Positions 63,560-64,000 of a stretch of DNA of 64,000 nt are shown here, piece after piece. Numbering within the stretch: the first letter of the stretch is position 1; each line of letters starts with the position of its first letter. The DNA is from Panulirus ornatus (taxonomy: Eukaryota > Arthropoda > Malacostraca > Decapoda > Palinuridae). The DNA is taken from the NCBI RefSeq assembly GCF_036320965.1, contig NC_092264.1, positions 12,188,394 through 12,252,393 of the forward strand, read 5' to 3'. Below the pieces are notes generated by a model that worked only from the letters and a program-made list of their open reading frames with translations, ran no database searches and had not been told where the DNA came from. The position numbers and the translations under genes are program-made.

Positions 63560-64000
63560 TATCCTTTCACACAGATTCTTTAATTAATGTATGGTGTCTG
63601 CATCTAATACACACATCACCACTCTTATGTTATAACAGGACTCTTTTATATCATTTCTAATTTCATATTACTTCCACTGGTTGCTCTGTCCACACATCTC
63701 TGGAAGAACTGTTCACTAGCTAGGTCGTCGATTTGCTTTGAAAACTTAATGGTTATGATCAGGTCACTTCTCGCTCTTCTCTCCTCCAAGCTGAGCAAAT
63801 TCAAAGCCTTTAGCGTTTCCCTGTAACATAGCTCTCTTGATTCTGGTATCATCTTCGTTGCCTTCTTCTGGACCTTCTCGGATAGCTCTTTTTGGCTTCG
63901 TAGATGCAGTGACCAAACTTAAGAAGCATATTCTAGTTTTGGCTTTATTTAGGATATGAACAGCTTGCTAAATATTTCCTTATCCATATACCTGAGGGCT
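63560..64000 (-). pseudogene. Second CR1/Jockey-type LINE relic, C-terminal end
   Basis: Minus strand, running off the window. Words include Asp-Lys-Glu-Ile-Phe, Pro-Lys-Leu-Glu-Tyr-Ala, Met-Ile-Pro-Glu-Ser-Arg-Glu-Leu-Cys-Tyr-Arg-Glu and Leu-Lys-Ala-Leu-Asn-Leu-Leu-Ser-Leu-Glu-Glu-Arg-Arg-Ala-Arg. This is the usual C-terminal pattern of CR1/Jockey-group RT proteins. Two in-frame TAA codons occur upstream of 63852. Confidence 0.65.

Overview
This window is eukaryotic genomic DNA, most likely from an arthropod and probably a decapod crustacean. The evidence is very dense (TA)n, (CT)n and (CA)n microsatellites, kilobase-scale satellites, many copies of an RTE-like LINE, tRNA-derived SINE copies, and short split exons with GT-AG borders in very long introns. 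The decapod assignment is inference. There are no operons, CRISPR arrays or bacterial genes. Almost all long open frames are satellites whose period is a multiple of three, microsatellites, or LINE fragments.

One host gene is recognised with confidence: a secreted/membrane renal-type (microsomal) dipeptidase on the minus strand. Exon 1 (27143-27312) encodes a signal peptide and ends in Leu-Ile-Asp-Gly. Exon 2 (10309-10465) starts with His-Asn-Asp. The split codon joins exactly across a 16.7 kb intron. Later exons would lie left of position 1. Directly after exon 2 is an exact 102-bp tandem duplication that carries the exon end and its splice donor, giving two donors 102 nt apart in the same frame. 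Inside intron 1, on the same strand, lies a long proline-rich and Tyr/Gln-repeat open frame (11016-12521) with one in-frame TAG near its upstream end.

Layout: 1-10 kb holds a cluster of nuclear-receptor-like half-sites (387-715) and a series of minisatellites with periods of 30, 15, 40, 61, 31, about 50 and 40 bp. 10-27.3 kb is the dipeptidase 5' part plus intron 1, with 57, 116, 21 and 27-bp repeats and LINE copies A, C, D and E. 27.5-33 kb has two large satellites (19 and 37 bp). 35-59 kb is a graveyard of the RTE-like LINE (copies F to N) with shortened derivatives that join its 5' and 3' ends. 61.6-64 kb holds decayed CR1/Jockey-type LINE relics.

The RTE-like family explains most of the right half. 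Copy J (48702-52351) is near full length (5' module, endonuclease, reverse transcriptase, C-terminal domain, 3' UTR). Others are 5'-truncated and nearly all abut (TA)n tracts. Copy L has the inverted-5' structure expected from twin priming. A separate dispersed repeat (three copies) carries a hammerhead-ribozyme-like core with a stem II that varies in a pairing-compatible way.
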